From assembly GCF_029872055.1 (NCBI RefSeq), contig NZ_JARXNQ010000005.1:9895-73894 (forward strand): DNA of 64,000 bases, given 5' to 3'. Under the pieces are notes generated by a model. It saw only the letters and a list, made by a program, of their open reading frames with translations. It was not told where the DNA came from and did not search any database. Position numbers and translations under genes: made by a program. Position 1 is the stretch's first letter. The number at the start of each line of letters is the position of its first letter. This DNA comes from Sulfurimonas sp. C5. Lineage in GTDB: Bacteria > Campylobacterota > Campylobacteria > Campylobacterales > Sulfurimonadaceae. Below, one piece after another: positions 15,301 through 23,393 of this stretch.

Positions 15301-15712
15301 TAGCACAGTTTCTACCACGAGAACCTGGGTGTAATGGGTTACCCATATATTTTTTAACAGTGAATGATTTTTTATCAATCCATGCAGTTAAACCACAAGA
15401 TGCCTCACAGTTTGAACAAGCAGTTGGAACGATCATATAATCATTTACTTCGATACCGTCAGGGTTTGATTCACTTCTTACACCGTGGCGATCAATACCA
15501 CCTCTTTTCCAATCATCACCGTCTAATTCTTTGAAATCTTCCCATTGTTCCATAGGAGGATAGAATGACAGTGAATCTGGAGTATTTGTAAATTTGCTTT
15601 CTTCAACAGATTCAGCAATAGCGTCAGTTGTAAAAACACCTTTCGCGATTGCAGCGCCAGCAACTGTAAATGCAGCACCTTTTAAAAATGTTCTTCTACT
15701 TTCTAAATACAT
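12320..15712 (-). CDS. Periplasmic molybdopterin oxidoreductase catalytic subunit (PsrA/PhsA/TtrA group)
   Basis: A 1130-residue enzyme of the DMSO-reductase superfamily. A Tat signal S5-R-R-T-F-L-K is followed by a hydrophobic stretch, so it is exported folded. Cys ligands C99, C102, C106 and C136 form an N-terminal [4Fe-4S] site. C232 in NICSSGGR is the likely Mo/W ligand, and GSRGRNCAKG and a C-terminal MGD-binding region are present. At 1130 residues it is well above PsrA/PhsA (about 760) and nearer to TtrA. A His-rich insert (HGKKYNKHHVHTDKR and MHHIVSHVDHTY) lies in the second half. Substrate is uncertain: polysulfide, thiosulfate, tetrathionate, arsenic oxyanion or another. It is the last gene of a B-C-A operon. 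Confidence 0.85.
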   Translation of the reverse strand: MYLESRRTFLKGAAFTVAGAAIAKGVFTTDAIAESVEESKFTNTPDSLSFYPPMEQWEDFKELDGDDWKRGGIDRHGVRSESNPDGIEVNDYMIVPTACSNCEASCGLTAWIDKKSFTVKKYMGNPLHPGSRGRNCAKGYATQSQMYDPDRIAFPLKRAPGSARGEGKWIRTTWDEAMTTIGKKMGDTLATGDELSKKSVMFHVGRPNENGFTGKVWQTLGCDAFNSHTNICSSGGRTPTIQWANDDRTSPDWANAKLVFLNSSHAADAGHYFQQSASFIADARSKGAKLVVMDPRMSNSAGMADLWIAAWPGTEPLIYLYLTQRILNEGNVDRKFVKKWVNWEVFLDNKKYLKYMVEKGYISKMPKGNDFDTFLDTIKELYSPYTLEHVSKETHVPAYKLEKLYEMFIWAGESISSYFWRATAAGNRGGWMSGRTGYLPLALRGAIGPEGGTFFHHWHVISVAGKGGAATVGQGKRGADVAKVDVYNELTWPPEWPLSTYEMSFLLPHLLSDTEWQQKWKKKGLNVPEKLSVWIPRMYNPVWINPDGFRWLQVLKDESKMELTFNLSPTWSETNWHVDYVLPVGLAGERHDQHSEATMPARWTSFRQPVMRVALEKAGWKPQNPNRATLEAHIKAGLGEVWEENEFWFDMCVNYIDPTGKLGIKKMWESKKNPGKPVTIAEWYDAAFGDNLPNLKATATSDARYKDAEYPVYEYMRDHGAWLEENKIYSAQEREIKEEGNYYIAHGKKYNKHHVHTDKRTGVMSVEHEGKKHSIGIEIDGKKMEGFSTLDKKLDFFCEWLADDWKWPEYAIPFYPRTPEEKKQMHHIVSHVDHTYMTEENSYALNTVFRLPYNIHTRSGNSKHLMEISQNHDPIWISTKDAKRQGFKRGDAIRVRIVDSVTGLESGYFVAMAVPTEGVLPGTLACSHHGGRWKLVNSVTIPNGVTDGKVASQPVARNMNDPQFMAAKVENAGSEAGQIKIEDYDGTAGLNSFGVPTAELVMDGKVGKLKYTQGIHPFHSERFADYNRDSGNVWWDGLSGSWQNAVAAAHPDPISGMHCWHQKVILEPAQAGDKIGDIYVNYENNFKVYQGWRDQLTRPLNEHDKLRRPQHIKRPWVPLSDKAYAVEIKA

Positions 15713-15726
15713 TTAAAATCCTCTTC

Positions 15727-16629
15727 TTAACTTAATGGTAATAATTGTGGTATTACTAACCAAACGTGTTTAACAACCCATAAACCAGCGATTGCTAAAA
15801 CAGCTGCTAAATTTAACATAGCAGTTGAGTTGTTAACTCTGCTTAATGCTACAAGTAACATTGGTAAAATATAAGCTACCCATTGTCCAATCCAGAACAT
15901 AGTTGAGTACTCACCGTGACCTTTAACATAGTCTAGGATCGCAGCAACTTCTTCAGCTTTCATTGCACCGAAAATATACTCTGACATATAGATGATAAAT
16001 GCCATTAATGCACTTAAACCTAAAATAGCACCAAAGAATCTTTTTGACTCATCGCTTAACTTAGAACCACCAAGTAAAATCATAGCTGCAGAACCTGATA
16101 GTGTAGCTGCTAAAATCATTTGTGCAGATTCAGTCGGCATTTGCCATAATTCACGAGCTGTAGCTTCTGCCATAATACCTGCTGTATAAAGAGTAACAGG
16201 AATAGCAAGTAAAGTTACCCAGAATAATAGTTTGTCAAATGCTTCAACATTTTTCTTTAGTAACATAATTACGATCATTAAGAACTCTAAACCTACGAAT
16301 AATGTAGCCATCCATGCACCAACAGTAATTGCTGAAGTCCAGTGTGGATAGAAGAAGATATGCCACATTCTCCACATTTGGTGAAGGTCTAACCAAGTGA
16401 ATAATAAGAAGATGTTCATAAATACGAATGAAACGATAAGTGTAGATGTTCTTAAACCTTCCATCTCATTAGCATTTTTCTTCATTAATAGGAAAAGCAT
16501 AAAGATTAAACCTGTACCAATACTTTTCGCCCACATATTCATAGTAACATACCAGCCCCAAAAAATATCCGGTAAAGCTACGTCTAAAGTCACTACAGCA
16601 TGTGTAGCCGCTACTGTTTCATGTACCAT
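15727..16629 (-). CDS. NrfD/PsrC-like membrane anchor subunit
   Basis: A 300-residue polytopic protein with about eight transmembrane helices, the size and layout of NrfD/PsrC quinone-binding subunits. It should exchange electrons between the menaquinone pool and the four-cluster ferredoxin subunit on the periplasmic side. A helix with FLLFTWLDLHQMWRMW and another with TAGIMAEATARELW hold charged residues that could line the quinone site. Its ATG overlaps the stop of the ferredoxin gene by one base (TAATG), indicating translational coupling. The catalytic subunit starts 14 bases downstream. Subunit identity is sure; reaction direction is not. Confidence 0.88.
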   Translation of the reverse strand: MVHETVAATHAVVTLDVALPDIFWGWYVTMNMWAKSIGTGLIFMLFLLMKKNANEMEGLRTSTLIVSFVFMNIFLLFTWLDLHQMWRMWHIFFYPHWTSAITVGAWMATLFVGLEFLMIVIMLLKKNVEAFDKLLFWVTLLAIPVTLYTAGIMAEATARELWQMPTESAQMILAATLSGSAAMILLGGSKLSDESKRFFGAILGLSALMAFIIYMSEYIFGAMKAEEVAAILDYVKGHGEYSTMFWIGQWVAYILPMLLVALSRVNNSTAMLNLAAVLAIAGLWVVKHVWLVIPQLLPLS

Positions 16630-17267
16630 TAGTGATGCCCTCCTAGTGGAAGTTTAGTAATATTATTAAATAAGTTATGTCCCTCTTCTCTTACAGATGC
16701 AAGTGGGTTAAGTGTAACATTTCCGCCACCAACATAGTAATGATGTGGATTTGTACCTTTCTCTGGTTTACGAACTTGAACATTACCTTGGTGGTTTTGA
16801 ATATATTTTGAAATGTTTGATGTTGGATCATCTAAATCACCAAAGATATTTGCTTGAACTGGACAAGCAACAACACAAGCTGGCATCATTGAAGAAGCAA
16901 CACGGTGAGCACAATAAGTACACTTATCAGCAGTTTGTGTTTGCGGATCAATATAAATTGCACCATAAGGACATGCCATAACACATCCAGCACAACCGAT
17001 ACATCTTTCTTTATCAATGTTTACAATACCGTTTTCTATATAATGTAATGCGCTTACCGGACAAATTCTCTCACATGGAGCATTTTCACAGTGATTACAT
17101 CTTAGAGGTGTAAATGTTCTTTTAGTTTCTGGGAAAGTCCCAACGTCAACATATTTAACACGAAGTCTCCATGTACTAAGCGGAACTTCATTTTCCACTT
17201 TACATGCGATTTCACAACCTTTACATCCCATACAAAGATGTAAATCAACTAGGAAGCCTAATTGCAT
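16629..17267 (-). CDS. Four-cluster ferredoxin subunit (PsrB/DmsB type)
   Basis: A 212-residue iron-sulfur subunit with exactly 16 cluster Cys in four groups: C12/15/18/22, C57/60/65/69, C89/92/95/99 and C116/119/131/135. This is the four [4Fe-4S] pattern that relays electrons between an NrfD-type anchor and a molybdenum subunit. It has no signal peptide, as expected if it is exported together with the Tat-tagged catalytic subunit. AAAGGAG stands before the ATG, and a TATAAC -10 lies about 40 bases upstream, so this is the first gene of the operon. The C-terminal 60 residues are Gly/His-rich and divergent. Confidence 0.93.
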   Translation of the reverse strand: MQLGFLVDLHLCMGCKGCEIACKVENEVPLSTWRLRVKYVDVGTFPETKRTFTPLRCNHCENAPCERICPVSALHYIENGIVNIDKERCIGCAGCVMACPYGAIYIDPQTQTADKCTYCAHRVASSMMPACVVACPVQANIFGDLDDPTSNISKYIQNHQGNVQVRKPEKGTNPHHYYVGGGNVTLNPLASVREEGHNLFNNITKLPLGGHH

Positions 17268-17304
17268 ATATTCTCCTTTGACTAAATATGGCTAGTTTTT
17301 TTCA

Positions 17305-17310
17305 GTTATA
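17305..17310 (-). promoter_or_regulatory. -10 box (TATAAC) of the molybdoenzyme operon
   Basis: On the minus strand, TATAAC (5 of 6) lies 38 bases before the ferredoxin-subunit ATG, giving a leader of about 31 bases with AAAGGAG. No -35 is visible. Confidence 0.45.
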
Positions 17311-17334
17311 ACCAAGACTAATTAAAATTAAAAG

Positions 17335-17367
17335 AAGCCCTTATTTTAGGCAATAAGCGCTTTTTTT
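17335..17367. terminator. Terminator between moeA and the molybdoenzyme operon
   Basis: AAGCCCTTATT (17335-17345) and AATAAGCGCTT (17352-17362) pair at 10 of 11 positions with a 6-base loop. On the minus strand, the direction of moeA, CTTTTAATTTT follows; on the plus strand seven T follow. It should separate the aroK-moeA unit from the molybdoenzyme operon. The rest of the 214-base gap holds only the promoter and a weak TACTAT/ATAGTA palindrome (17367-17382). Confidence 0.65.
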
Positions 17368-17481
17368 ACTATGGATATAGTAACTAAGTAATCTTAAATA
17401 AAAAATAAATTTATGTGATTTTTTTTAGATATACGGACGAGTGAGTAGATTTAAACTTAAATAAGTTTTTTAGATAAATAA

Positions 17482-18723
17482 TTAAAAGTTAACAGAATTA
17501 ATTGTATTACTTCTACTAATATCTTGGAGAGAAACGACTTTAATATATTCACCTTCATCAAAGCCATCAATATTGTCAGCAAAATATGCAATTGCATTAC
17601 TCTCAACAAGAGGAGAAAGCATCCCAGAACCAATTTTATTGTCTCTTGTAGGGTAAAAGAGACCCTCTTTTACAGAACCTAGGACCATATTATCTCTTCC
17701 GCTTCTTAGTTTTAGTGTTTTAGCACTTTTGACATAGAAGGCACTATGGTAACAATTTGTAGCACCTTGCTTTTTAAATAGTGTAGGAATTGACAATGTA
17801 AATACGTTTAACATAGTTGTAAGTGGATTTCCAGGCATTGCCATAACAAGAGTTGTTCCCATTTTACCCATCATAGTAGGACGTCCCGGCTTTACATTTA
17901 CTCCGTGAAAAATTGATTCTAAGCCATTTGCAACAAATGCTTGGTACAAAAAGTCAGCATCACCCATACTGATTCCACCAGTTGTGATAACAACGTCATA
18001 AGAGTTTAATGTAGAGATAAATTCTATTGTTTTTTGTAAGTCATCCGGTATAGAACCAATATATGAAGCTTCAAAGCCAAACTGTTTTAAAAGAGATTTG
18101 ATTCCAAAAGCATTTGCATTAAAAATTTCATCTTCATCTGCTTCTTCCCAAGGTTCTTTGATCTCATCCCCTGTAGAAACAACAGCAATATTTAATGGAG
18201 CAATCACTTCGACAGTTGTAATCCCCTGAGATGCTAGAAGAGCAATGTGTGCAGCAGTTAAAATTTCACCTTTATGAAATAAAACTTCACCTTCTTGTAA
18301 TTCTTCACCCTTTTTTCTTAAGTTATCACCTAAGTTAATTTTTTCAGGAACGACTACACTCTCATCTGTAACATCACTGCAGTTTTCAATAGGAGCTATC
18401 GTATCAACTCCCACAGGAACTTTTGCTCCAGTCATAATTTTACAACACTCACCCTCTTGAATGTTACAATTTACATCTTTTTCACCTGCAAATACTGTAG
18501 AGATAACTTTTAATTTCTTCCCTTTATCACTTGCTTTAAAAGCAAACCCGTCCATTGCAGAGTTATCAAAAGAAGGTAGGTTTTTCTTTACAATAATATC
18601 ACAAGCTAGTACCGATTGTTCTGCTTCCATTGTCGGAATAAAACGCGATTCGGACTTTGGAGTTATCACTTCGATAACTTTTTGTTGTGCTTCGCTTAAT
18701 GATAATGATGTAAATTTCGGCAA
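17482..18723 (-). CDS. moeA: Molybdopterin molybdotransferase MoeA
   Basis: A 413-residue MoeA, which inserts molybdate into adenylylated molybdopterin in the cytoplasm. Family motifs include SFDNSAMDGFAF near the N-terminus, MTGAKVPVGVDTI, VVSTGDEI, TTGGISMGDADF and VKPGRPTMMGK with AMPGNPLTTMLNVF. The start is TTG at 18723, preceded by AGGAAA at a good distance; no ATG fits. It is the last gene of an aroK-trx-hisD-moeA unit and sits directly upstream of the molybdoenzyme operon, which needs its product. That neighbourhood supports a functional link even though a terminator lies between. Confidence 0.95.
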   Translation of the reverse strand: MPKFTSLSLSEAQQKVIEVITPKSESRFIPTMEAEQSVLACDIIVKKNLPSFDNSAMDGFAFKASDKGKKLKVISTVFAGEKDVNCNIQEGECCKIMTGAKVPVGVDTIAPIENCSDVTDESVVVPEKINLGDNLRKKGEELQEGEVLFHKGEILTAAHIALLASQGITTVEVIAPLNIAVVSTGDEIKEPWEEADEDEIFNANAFGIKSLLKQFGFEASYIGSIPDDLQKTIEFISTLNSYDVVITTGGISMGDADFLYQAFVANGLESIFHGVNVKPGRPTMMGKMGTTLVMAMPGNPLTTMLNVFTLSIPTLFKKQGATNCYHSAFYVKSAKTLKLRSGRDNMVLGSVKEGLFYPTRDNKIGSGMLSPLVESNAIAYFADNIDGFDEGEYIKVVSLQDISRSNTINSVNF

Positions 18724-18733
18724 ATTTGATTTC

Positions 18734-20026
18734 CTATTTTTTTAATCTTACTCTTACTGATTGTTCATGTGCAGTTAAACCTTCAGTGTTTGCAATAAGT
18801 GCACACTCTTCTCCAATCTCATTGATTGCTTTTGAGCTAAATGAGATAATAGAAGATTTCTTCATAAAATTCTCAACGCTAAGCGGTGAATAAAATTTTG
18901 CTGTCCCGCCAGTTGGCAGTGTATGGTTAGGACCTGCCACATAATCACCTATCGCTTCAGGAGTATTGTGTCCTAAGAAGATAGCTCCAGCGTGTTTGAT
19001 ATATGGTAATAGTTCAAACGGTGACGTTGTTGCTACCTCTAAGTGCTCAGGCGCAATCTCGTTCATCAGCTTTACAGCTTCATCCATATCTTGAGTTACA
19101 ATTATTGCTCCACGCTCTTCAATAGACTTTCTAGCAATCTCTTGACGAGGTAGTTTTTGTAACCAGTTTTCGATCTCAACAGTTACTTCATCTGCTAACT
19201 TTTGAGACGGAGTAATTAAGATTGAGCTTGCCATCTCATCGTGTTCAGCTTGAGAAAGTAAATCAATTGCCAAATGGTTAGGATTTGCACTCTCATCTGC
19301 CAAGATTCCGATCTCGCTCGGTCCTGCAATCATATCGATATGTACATCACCGAAAACCATCTTTTTAGCAGTTGCAACGAAGATATTCCCTGGTCCCGTG
19401 ATAACGTCTACTTTTGGAATATTTTCAGTACCGTATGCCATTGCAGCAATAGCACTAGCTCCACCAACTTTAAATACTTTTGTTACACCGCATAAATGAC
19501 ATGCTGCAAGTAAAAGTTCATTTGGTTCATTATCAGGTGTCGGTGTACATACTACGATCTCTTCTACGCCTGCAACTTGAGCTGGAATAACATTCATAAG
19601 CAGTGATGATGGATATGCAGCCTTTCCACCGGGGATATATAACCCTGCACTATCTACAGGTGTTACTTTTTGTCCTAATATAGTTCCGTTTTCTTCTGTA
19701 TCAAACCAAGACTGAGGTTTTTGTTTTTCGTGATACACTTTTATACGATCATATGCCAAGTGTAGTGCTGACTTTAACTCTTGGTCTAAATTAGCATATG
19801 CTTTTTCCATAGACTCTGAAGAGATTTGTAAATCTTCATCATTTACCGGTGTCCATTTGTCAAACTTTGCAATATGCTCTTTTAAAGCTTTATTCTTATC
19901 TTGTTTAATCTCATTAATAATATTCATTACAATATTGCTTACAGTAGCAATATCCATTTTTCCACGCCCTAATAGCTCTTGGAAACTTGCTTGAAAATTC
20001 GGATCTTTTGTAGCTATGTTTATCAT
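18734..20026 (-). CDS. hisD: Histidinol dehydrogenase
   Basis: A 430-residue HisD, the zinc enzyme that oxidises histidinol to histidine in two NAD-dependent steps. Visible motifs: AGLYIPGGKAAYPSSLLMN, GPGNIFVATAKK, the catalytic Glu-His in IAPEHLEV, and GPNHTLPTGGTAKFYSPLSV near the C-terminus. Length is typical. It follows a thioredoxin-like gene by 12 bases and precedes moeA by 10 bases. Other his genes are not adjacent, apart from hisC about 18 kb away in another operon, so histidine biosynthesis is dispersed here. Confidence 0.97.
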   Translation of the reverse strand: MINIATKDPNFQASFQELLGRGKMDIATVSNIVMNIINEIKQDKNKALKEHIAKFDKWTPVNDEDLQISSESMEKAYANLDQELKSALHLAYDRIKVYHEKQKPQSWFDTEENGTILGQKVTPVDSAGLYIPGGKAAYPSSLLMNVIPAQVAGVEEIVVCTPTPDNEPNELLLAACHLCGVTKVFKVGGASAIAAMAYGTENIPKVDVITGPGNIFVATAKKMVFGDVHIDMIAGPSEIGILADESANPNHLAIDLLSQAEHDEMASSILITPSQKLADEVTVEIENWLQKLPRQEIARKSIEERGAIIVTQDMDEAVKLMNEIAPEHLEVATTSPFELLPYIKHAGAIFLGHNTPEAIGDYVAGPNHTLPTGGTAKFYSPLSVENFMKKSSIISFSSKAINEIGEECALIANTEGLTAHEQSVRVRLKK

Positions 20027-20038
20027 TTTTATTTTGCC

Positions 20039-20452
20039 TTATTTCTTTCTTGAATCGAACTCTTTTTTTACTACTTTTAATGCTTCAATAAAATACTCTT
20101 CGCCTACTGCACCCATAAGCGGTTGATACATCGGTTCAGCATTTTCATCTAAAAACCATAATGTAGGTGTCCCTGGTCTCCATAACATTTGAGGAAACTG
20201 ATCACCCTCATCGCTATAAGCGATAATAGATACAAAGTCTTTGTTAAGTGCATCAATTACTTTTTTATTTGCAAATGTTGTTCTTTCTAAAAGCACACAA
20301 TATTTACAAGTGTGTCTTGAGAATACAAAAAGTATAGGTTTATGCTCTTTTTTTGCCGTTGCTGCACCGCTCTCAAAGTCTTGGGCCCAATGGATCTCAT
20401 TTGCAAATATCGATGCAGTGAGAAGCATCATTATTAAGATTACTTTTTTCAT
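20039..20452 (-). CDS. Periplasmic thioredoxin-like protein (CKYC)
   Basis: A 137-residue protein with a cleavable signal sequence (about 1-18, ending SIFA). The thioredoxin-like core LFVFSRHTCKYCVLLE has the redox pair C49-K-Y-C52, and the cis-Pro is in RPGTPTLWFLD. This resembles SoxW and DUF255-type periplasmic thioredoxins, which reduce thiol carriers or cytochrome partners. The ATG overlaps the aroK stop by 4 bases (ATGA), so translation is coupled. Link to sulfur metabolism is suggested only by the nearby molybdoenzyme; the electron partner is unknown. Confidence 0.8.
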   Translation of the reverse strand: MKKVILIMMLLTASIFANEIHWAQDFESGAATAKKEHKPILFVFSRHTCKYCVLLERTTFANKKVIDALNKDFVSIIAYSDEGDQFPQMLWRPGTPTLWFLDENAEPMYQPLMGAVGEEYFIEALKVVKKEFDSRKK

Positions 20453-20961
20453 AGTTTTTTCACCTTTTTAAGTACTTCTTTAGCACACTCCAGTGCTTCT
20501 TTATTCGTTACATCCACTACTACATCAGCAAGTTTTAAATAATCAGGACGACGTTGTTCGTACAGTTCTTTTGCTTTTTCAAGATCTTGTAATAAAGGTC
20601 TCTTTCTTAACTTTTTTTCTGCTTTTGGATGTGCCTTAATTCTGTTAATAATCTCATCAAACGGAGAATCTAAAAGAACTATTGTACCTATTTTTTTAAT
20701 ATTTTTTTGTTTATAAAAACCGCCGCCAGTTGAAATTAACGTATTTTTTACACTCTCTTCGAGCCATTTGGCAACTTTTTTTTCTATTTTTCTAAAATAC
20801 TCTTCACCCTCTGTCTCAAAAATAGATTTTATTTTTCTATTTTCCATACTTTCAATGAGATCGTCAGTATCGATAGCTATATAATCGGAATGTTTTAAAA
20901 TTTCGCGTGCAACACTCCCTTTTCCAACACCCATAAAACCGATTAGTACAATATTTTTCAT
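20449..20961 (-). CDS. aroK: Shikimate kinase with GKGS P-loop
   Basis: A 170-residue shikimate kinase (shikimate to shikimate 3-phosphate, aromatic amino acid pathway). The P-loop is G8-F-M-G-V-G13-K14-G15-S16: the usual Ser/Thr after the Lys is Gly, and Ser is shifted by one, as in adenylate kinases (GKGT). Shikimate-binding elements are present: IDTDDLIE near 31-38, the STGGGFY loop near 78, and the lid Arg in KRPLLQDLEKAKELYEQRRPDY. Length is normal. It leads an operon with a thioredoxin-like gene, hisD and moeA, from a TATAAT at 21012-21007. Confidence 0.93.
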   Translation of the reverse strand: MKNIVLIGFMGVGKGSVAREILKHSDYIAIDTDDLIESMENRKIKSIFETEGEEYFRKIEKKVAKWLEESVKNTLISTGGGFYKQKNIKKIGTIVLLDSPFDEIINRIKAHPKAEKKLRKRPLLQDLEKAKELYEQRRPDYLKLADVVVDVTNKEALECAKEVLKKVKKL

Positions 20962-21006
20962 AAAAATATATTCACCTTTTTGCAGCAGTAGCCTTTTGTA
21001 TTCGAC

Positions 21007-21012
21007 ATTATA
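21007..21012 (-). promoter_or_regulatory. -10 box of the aroK operon
   Basis: A perfect TATAAT on the minus strand, about 45 bases before the aroK ATG. AAAGGTGA serves as ribosome binding site. Confidence 0.5.
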
Positions 21013-21049
21013 TATAATTAATTTTAAACTACCATTTAATAAGAGTTGG

Positions 21050-21055
21050 TATAAT
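21050..21055 (+). promoter_or_regulatory. Extended -10 (TGG-TATAAT) of the ctpA-pur operon
   Basis: TATAAT preceded by TGG, a TGn extension, lies 41 bases before the ctpA ATG. It is the only recognisable promoter for the seven-gene plus-strand operon down to 26141. Confidence 0.6.
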
Positions 21056-21096
21056 ATCCTCTTTAAATATCAACAATATAAAACATAGGTTATGCC

Positions 21097-22407
21097 ATGA
21101 AAAATAAAAAGCTTTTTACATTAGGATTTAGTTCGGTTGCAGTATCGCTTTCACTTTTAGTTTCTAGTTCACTTTTTGCGGAACCGACAAAAAAAGATGC
21201 GGAAGCATCTAGACTCGAAGCTCTGGCAAAATTTACAAAAGTCATCTCCATAGTTGAACAATATAATGTTGATGATGTGACTATTGAAGAACTAATCGAT
21301 AAATCACTTGACGGTATGATGAAAAATCTTGATGCACATTCAAACTATTTGACACAAAAAGACTATAAACAACTCAAAGTTCAAACAGACGGTGAATTTG
21401 GAGGTCTTGGTATTACCGTAGGTATGAAAGACGGTGCCTTAACGGTTATTGCTCCAATCGATGACACTCCTGCAGACAAAGCGGGTCTTAAAGCAGGTGA
21501 CATTATCCTAAAAATCAACGATAAATCTACACTTGGTATGACAATTGATGAAGCAGTATCTTTAATGCGTGGAAAAGTTGGTGCCCCAATAGATATTACA
21601 ATTGTTAGAAAAGGTGAACTTGAACCGATTAAGGTACATATTGTCAGAGGAAAAATCACTATAGATTCTGTACATGCAAAAACAATCGGAGACGATATTT
21701 TATATATCAGAGTTTCGAGTTTTGACAAAAAAGTAGCAGATGATGTCGAAAAAGCTATTAAAAACAAAAAGAGAACAACAAAAGGGATTATTCTAGATCT
21801 TAGAAACAATCCAGGCGGCTTACTTGATCAAGCAGTCGGTCTTGTTGACCTTTTTGTAAGTAAAGGGAAAATTGTTTCTCAAAAAGGGAGAAATCAAGTT
21901 GAAGACAAAGTATACAGTGCTTCAAGCTCTTCGACAATCACAAATGTACCAATGGTTGTTCTAGTAAACGGAGGAAGTGCAAGTGCAAGTGAGATCGTAA
22001 GTGGTGCTCTTCAAGATCATAAACGTGCAGTATTAGTTGGTGAAAATACTTTTGGAAAAGGAAGCGTGCAAGTTGTTCTTCCTATTACTGATGAAGAAGC
22101 AATTAAACTCACAATTGCAAGATACTACCTTCCAAGCGGCAGAACTATTCAAGCTGTTGGTGTAACACCTGATATTACGGCATTACCAGGTGAATTAAAA
22201 ACACATAAAAACGAGTTTGCAATCAAAGAAGCGGACCTTAAAAAACATCTTGAAAAAGAATTAGAAAAAGTTGATGGAAAAAAATCTAACGACAAAGCTA
22301 ATCAAAAAGATAAAAAAGATATAATTACACCAGAAATGTTAAACAAAGACAATCAACTCAAAACTGGTGTTGATATTTTAAGAGCTCTTATAATTACGAA
22401 AGGATAA
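21097..22407 (+). CDS. ctpA: C-terminal processing peptidase (S41 family, CtpA)
   Basis: A 436-residue periplasmic serine protease. A signal peptide (about 1-28, ending LFA) is followed by the S41 N-terminal domain, a PDZ domain (about 105-190, [13 protein letters not shown] and [14 protein letters not shown]), and the catalytic core. The nucleophile Ser is in [15 protein letters not shown] and the general-base Lys in [11 protein letters not shown]. The C-terminal 50 residues are Lys-rich and variable. Such enzymes trim or degrade periplasmic and cell-wall proteins. It begins the operon that continues into purC 8 bases later, a pairing with no obvious functional reason. Confidence 0.95.
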   Translation: MKNKKLFTLGFSSVAVSLSLLVSSSLFAEPTKKDAEASRLEALAKFTKVISIVEQYNVDDVTIEELIDKSLDGMMKNLDAHSNYLTQKDYKQLKVQTDGEFGGLGITVGMKDGALTVIAPIDDTPADKAGLKAGDIILKINDKSTLGMTIDEAVSLMRGKVGAPIDITIVRKGELEPIKVHIVRGKITIDSVHAKTIGDDILYIRVSSFDKKVADDVEKAIKNKKRTTKGIILDLRNNPGGLLDQAVGLVDLFVSKGKIVSQKGRNQVEDKVYSASSSSTITNVPMVVLVNGGSASASEIVSGALQDHKRAVLVGENTFGKGSVQVVLPITDEEAIKLTIARYYLPSGRTIQAVGVTPDITALPGELKTHKNEFAIKEADLKKHLEKELEKVDGKKSNDKANQKDKKDIITPEMLNKDNQLKTGVDILRALIITKG

Positions 22408-22415
22408 TCTTTAAC

Positions 22416-23129
22416 ATGGAAAAAAAAGAACTTCTTTATGAAGGTAAAGCAAAAAAAATCTGGTCTACAGACGATGCAAATTTAGTAATCTCTGAATTTA
22501 AAGATGATTTAACAGCGTTTAACGGTGAGAAAAAATCTAGTGAGGCTGGAAAAGGTGCACTTAACAATAAAATCTCTACAGAGTTATTTAAACTATTAGC
22601 AGAGAACGGTATCCCTACTCACTTTATCAAAATGTTAGATGACAACCATATGCTTCATAAAAAAGCTGACGTTATCTTAATCGAAGTAATTGTAAGAAAT
22701 ATTGCGACAGGTTCACTTTCAAGAAACCTTGGTATCGAAGATGGAAAAGTACTACCATTTACTTTAGTTGAATTTGATTACAAAAATGATGAATTAGGCG
22801 ATCCTAAACTTAACGATCAACATGCACTTATCTTGGGTCTAGTTGAATATCAAGATGAACTTGACAAAATTCGTAGAATGGCAAGACAAGTAAACGATAT
22901 TCTTAAACCTTATTTTGCTACAAAAGGTCTTAACCTAGTTGATTTCAAACTTGAGTTTGGTAAAGACTCTGACGGAAACATCATTTTAATTGACGAGATT
23001 TCACCTGACAACTGCCGTTTTTGGGATGCTAAAACTGGTGAAAAAATGGATAAAGACAGATTCCGTCAAGGTTTAGGCGGACTTAAAGTAGCTTACGAAG
23101 AAGTACTCAACCGTATCTTAAACAAATAA
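22416..23129 (+). CDS. purC: Phosphoribosylaminoimidazole-succinocarboxamide synthase
   Basis: A 237-residue SAICAR synthetase, which joins CAIR and aspartate with ATP in de novo purine synthesis. Motifs: [11 protein letters not shown] at the N-terminus, [32 protein letters not shown] and the signature [11 protein letters not shown]. Length is the usual bacterial short form. It lies 8 bases after ctpA and is followed by purS and purQ in one operon. Confidence 0.98.
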   Translation: MEKKELLYEGKAKKIWSTDDANLVISEFKDDLTAFNGEKKSSEAGKGALNNKISTELFKLLAENGIPTHFIKMLDDNHMLHKKADVILIEVIVRNIATGSLSRNLGIEDGKVLPFTLVEFDYKNDELGDPKLNDQHALILGLVEYQDELDKIRRMARQVNDILKPYFATKGLNLVDFKLEFGKDSDGNIILIDEISPDNCRFWDAKTGEKMDKDRFRQGLGGLKVAYEEVLNRILNK

Positions 23130-23153
23130 TAAACTCTAAGGAAAAGAAATATA

Positions 23154-23393
23154 ATGAAAGCAATTGTAAACGTATCTTTAAAACAAGGTGTTCTTGACTC
23201 TCAAGGAAAAGCAGTTCACCACGCACTACAATCACTACACTTTAACGGTGTAGACGATGTTCGTGTAGGTAAACAAATTGTTCTACAACTTCAAGAGTCT
23301 GACAAAGAAAAAGCTATGGCAGAAGTTACAAAAATGTGTGAAGAGCTTTTAGCAAATACTGTTATTGAAGATTACGAAATAGAGCTAGTGTAA
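23154..23393 (+). CDS. purS: Phosphoribosylformylglycinamidine synthase subunit PurS
   Basis: A 79-residue PurS, the small dimeric scaffold of the three-part FGAM synthase (PurL-PurQ-PurS). Characteristic sequence: VNVSLKQGVLDSQGKAVHHA and VRVGKQIVLQL, with NTVIEDYEIELV at the end. Its presence implies a small-type PurL encoded elsewhere. Its TAA shares one base with the purQ ATG (TAATG), so translation is coupled. Confidence 0.96.
   Translation: MKAIVNVSLKQGVLDSQGKAVHHALQSLHFNGVDDVRVGKQIVLQLQESDKEKAMAEVTKMCEELLANTVIEDYEIELV

Noticed and set aside
12320-15712. Several 60-90 codon frames on both strands inside the molybdoenzyme gene
   Set aside because: They are shadows of a long, well-conserved coding frame and have no family features.
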